15,930 bases of DNA from Prosthecobacter sp. (GTDB lineage Bacteria; Verrucomicrobiota; Verrucomicrobiia; Verrucomicrobiales; Verrucomicrobiaceae). The stretch lies in contig JAIWOJ010000008.1 of assembly GCA_020216965.1 (NCBI GenBank), positions 1-15,930 of the forward strand. Direction: 5' to 3'. This document shows, in pieces, positions 13,833-15,930 of this stretch (positions within the stretch are counted from its first letter, which is position 1; each line of letters starts with the position of its first letter). The position numbers were made by a program, and so were the translations under genes. The notes beneath the pieces are model-generated. The model was not told the DNA's origin. It did no database searches and saw nothing but the letters and a program-made list of their open reading frames with translations.

Positions 13833-15930
13833 TGTGCCGCTGGCTGCCAGCCCTGGTCTGCCTTTCCGCTTCAGCGGCAGATGCGCCAGACTTTACCTGG
13901 GATGTCCGCCCCATCCTAGAGGCGCATTGCATCAAGTGCCACGGCCCAGAGGAGCAAAACGGTGGCCTGCGTTACGATGTGAAAGCGGCGGCCTTTGCCC
14001 AGGCTGACTCAGGCCGGACGGCCATCGTGGCGGGCAAGCCGGAGGATAGTGAGCTGCTGAGGCGCGTGACCGCGACGCACAAGGACGAGCAGATGCCGCC
14101 AAAAGGGGAGCGTCTCTCCCCAGCGGAGGTTGAGACCCTACGCCGCTGGATCGATGCCGGGGCCGCCTGGCCGGAAAACAGCACCCCGGTAGCTGCCGCG
14201 CGGCCCACCAGCCAGCACTGGGCCTTCCAACCGATCCAGGAGCCCCCGCTGCCCGCCGTGAAAGATCCAGGCTGGGCGCGGAATGAAATCGACCTTTTCA
14301 TTCAGGCTAGGCGCGAGGCTGCCGGTCTCACCCCTGCGCCAGATGCGGAACCACACGCCCTGCTCCGGCGGCTGTCCTATGATCTTACGGGGCTGCCTCC
14401 TGCCCCCTCTGATCAGGCCCATCTGCCTGACCTGATCGAAAAGCTCCTCTCCTCCAAAGCCTATGGTGAGCGCTGGGCACGCCACTGGATGGACTGGGTG
14501 CGCTATGCGGACACCGCCGGGGACAATTCCGATTTTCCCATCCCCCAAGCTTATCTCTACCGAAACTACCTCATCGACAGTCTGAATGCCGACGTGCCTT
14601 ATGACCGCTTTCTCACTGAGCAAATCGCTGGGGATCTGCTGCCTGCCAACTCCCAAGAGCAGCGTAACCGCCAGGTCATCGCCACGGGCTACCTCGCCAT
14701 GGCGCGGCGATTTGGCTCCCTGGTAGAGCGTTATCCTTGGCATCTCACGATTGAGGACACCATCGACAATCTCGGCCGCACCGTCATGGGTCTGACGCTG
14801 AGCTGCGCACGCTGCCACGATCACAAATTTGATCCCGTCTCCATGCGCGACTACTACGGGCTCTATGGCATCTTTGCCAGCACGCGCTACCCCTTTCCCG
14901 GCATTGAGCTTTTTCAGACGCAGCGTGATTTTGTGCCGCTCATCCCTGAGCGGGAGGCGGCGGAGAAGCTGGCACCCTTTGAAAACGAAACCGCCAAGCT
15001 CAGCGCTGATCTAGACCGCCTGCTGGCTGAGTGTGAAGCCAAGGCGCTCGACAACGCCAACCGTGAGCGCACGGTTGACATTGAGGCGCAGCGCAGGATG
15101 AAGGATGAGCTGGACGCCATGCTCATGCGGGCGCGCAAGGCGGGTGAAAAACTGGCCGAGCACCTGAAAAAGATGCCCGCACTGCCTACGGCCTATGCAG
15201 TGCAAGATGCCACGCCTATGAATGCCCGCCTGCAAATGAAGGGCGAGCCCGAACGGCCTGGCGCGGAGGTGCCACGCAAGTTCCTGGACATCCTCGGTGG
15301 CCAGACTTTGCCAAAGGAGGCACAGCATGGCAGCGGCAGGCTGGAGCTGGCGCGGTGGATCACCGATCCGAAAAATCCGCTCACCGCCCGCGTCATCGTG
15401 AACCGCGTCTGGCAGCGGCATTTTGGCAAAGGACTCGTGCCCAGCACGAGCGATTTTGGCCTGCGCGGTGAAAAGCCCACGCATCCCGAGTTGCTGGACT
15501 GGCTCGCGCTCGACTTCATGCGCCATAGGTGGTCGCTGAAGCATCTGCACCGCCGCATCGTCAGCTCGCGCACTTATCAAATGGCCTGTGCTGACACGCC
15601 GGACAACCTGGCTAGCGATCCCGGCAACACGCTTTACTGGAAGTTTAACCGCCAGCGTCTTGATGCCGAATCCCTGCGCGATACCCTGCTGACGCTCAGC
15701 GGTTTGCTGGATCCCACGCCACAGACGCAGCCCTATCCCATCCCGCCAAGCAAGGACTGGAAGTACACCCAGCATCATCCCTTCAAGGATGATTACCCGA
15801 GCAACAAGCGCAGCGTTTATCTGATGACCAAGCGCCTGACCGCCAAACCCTACCTGCAAACCTTCGACGGCGCTGATGCCAACGTCTGCACTGCCACACG
15901 GGATAGCTCCGTGACTACCCTGCAGGCTCT
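13832..15930 (+). CDS. PSD1-type protein: planctomycete cytochrome C + DUF1549 + DUF1553 (3' truncated by window)
   Basis: An open frame of 699 codons runs from the ATG at 13832 to the window end without a stop. It has a short signal peptide (CRWLPALVCLSASAADA). A c-type heme domain follows, with Cys33-x-x-Cys36-His37 (CIKCHG) and EQMPPKGERLS, the pattern of the planctomycete cytochrome C domain. DUF1549 (about 145-360) includes LLRRLSYDLTGLPP, YGERWARHWMDWVRYADT, and a second CxxCH in LSCARCHDHKFDP (Cys325, Cys328, His329), characteristic of this domain. A charged coiled-coil stretch lies at about 370-450. DUF1553 begins near 500 (LARWITDPKNPLTARVIVNRVWQRHFG) and contains HRRIVSSRTYQM. Such exported proteins are abundant in Planctomycetota and Verrucomicrobiota, are thought to act in carbohydrate or other polymer breakdown, and are often followed by a DUF1501 gene. 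Their reaction is not established. Translation is probably coupled to the GntR gene. About 100-300 residues are likely missing at the right. Confidence 0.93.
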   Translation, partial: MCRWLPALVCLSASAADAPDFTWDVRPILEAHCIKCHGPEEQNGGLRYDVKAAAFAQADSGRTAIVAGKPEDSELLRRVTATHKDEQMPPKGERLSPAEVETLRRWIDAGAAWPENSTPVAAARPTSQHWAFQPIQEPPLPAVKDPGWARNEIDLFIQARREAAGLTPAPDAEPHALLRRLSYDLTGLPPAPSDQAHLPDLIEKLLSSKAYGERWARHWMDWVRYADTAGDNSDFPIPQAYLYRNYLIDSLNADVPYDRFLTEQIAGDLLPANSQEQRNRQVIATGYLAMARRFGSLVERYPWHLTIEDTIDNLGRTVMGLTLSCARCHDHKFDPVSMRDYYGLYGIFASTRYPFPGIELFQTQRDFVPLIPEREAAEKLAPFENETAKLSADLDRLLAECEAKALDNANRERTVDIEAQRRMKDELDAMLMRARKAGEKLAEHLKKMPALPTAYAVQDATPMNARLQMKGEPERPGAEVPRKFLDILGGQTLPKEAQHGSGRLELARWITDPKNPLTARVIVNRVWQRHFGKGLVPSTSDFGLRGEKPTHPELLDWLALDFMRHRWSLKHLHRRIVSSRTYQMACADTPDNLASDPGNTLYWKFNRQRLDAESLRDTLLTLSGLLDPTPQTQPYPIPPSKDWKYTQHHPFKDDYPSNKRSVYLMTKRLTAKPYLQTFDGADANVCTATRDSSVTTLQA

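Noticed and set aside
14138..14824. Minus-strand open frame of 228 codons, and another at 15011-15859, opposite the PSD1 gene
   Set aside because: The sense strand reads continuously as cytochrome C, DUF1549 and DUF1553 with canonical motifs, so these are shadows.

Overview
The window most likely comes from a member of the Verrucomicrobiota (PVC superphylum). Two large secreted proteins point there. One carries the 'Piru_Ver' beta-propeller domain (positions 439-3420). The other is a cytochrome-domain DUF1549/DUF1553 protein of the 'PSD1' type (13832 to the window edge). Both families are greatly expanded in Verrucomicrobiota and Planctomycetota. The DNA is moderately to highly GC-rich, and most genes lack a clear Shine-Dalgarno sequence. 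Assignment below phylum is inference; no rRNA or other marker gene is present.

Layout. 1-250 (-) is the start of an RND-type efflux pump, cut by the window edge. 439-3420 (+), divergent from it, is a three-part exported protein: SGNH hydrolase-like domain, Piru_Ver beta-propeller with HEAT-like helices, and an azurin-like blue-copper domain where a c-type heme domain is often found. 4262-3450 (-) is a WaaP/Kdo-type small kinase, and 6168-4318 (-) a secreted CocE/NonD (S15) hydrolase; they may share a transcript. 6255-8261 (+) is a UvrD/Rep-type helicase. 8830-8270 (-) is a DUF4256 protein and 9444-8983 (-) a RidA-family protein. 9519-10829 (+) is a secreted M20D amidohydrolase, and 10914-13064 (+) a secreted prolyl oligopeptidase (S9A). 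13152-13832 (+) is a GntR/FCD regulator overlapping by one base the PSD1 gene, which runs off the right edge. There is no gene-free stretch longer than 300 bases. I saw no tRNA, rRNA, CRISPR array, transposase or integrase.

Functional themes. Much of the window encodes exported degradative enzymes: an alpha/beta hydrolase for esters or peptides, an N-acyl-amino-acid or peptide amidohydrolase, a prolyl oligopeptidase, and two PVC-type redox/hydrolase proteins. RidA, divergent from the amidohydrolase, would fit clean-up of reactive enamine/imine intermediates of amino-acid breakdown. The GntR-PSD1 overlap suggests that a metabolite-sensing regulator is made together with the gene it may control.

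The most unusual features are inside genes. A 51-bp double palindrome is embedded in frame in the 439-3420 gene. The same gene has a run of 16 A's that could cause frameshifting or slippage and remove the copper domain. The prolyl oligopeptidase gene changes codon style in its last quarter. I found no convincing complete new system (defence, mobile or biosynthetic).
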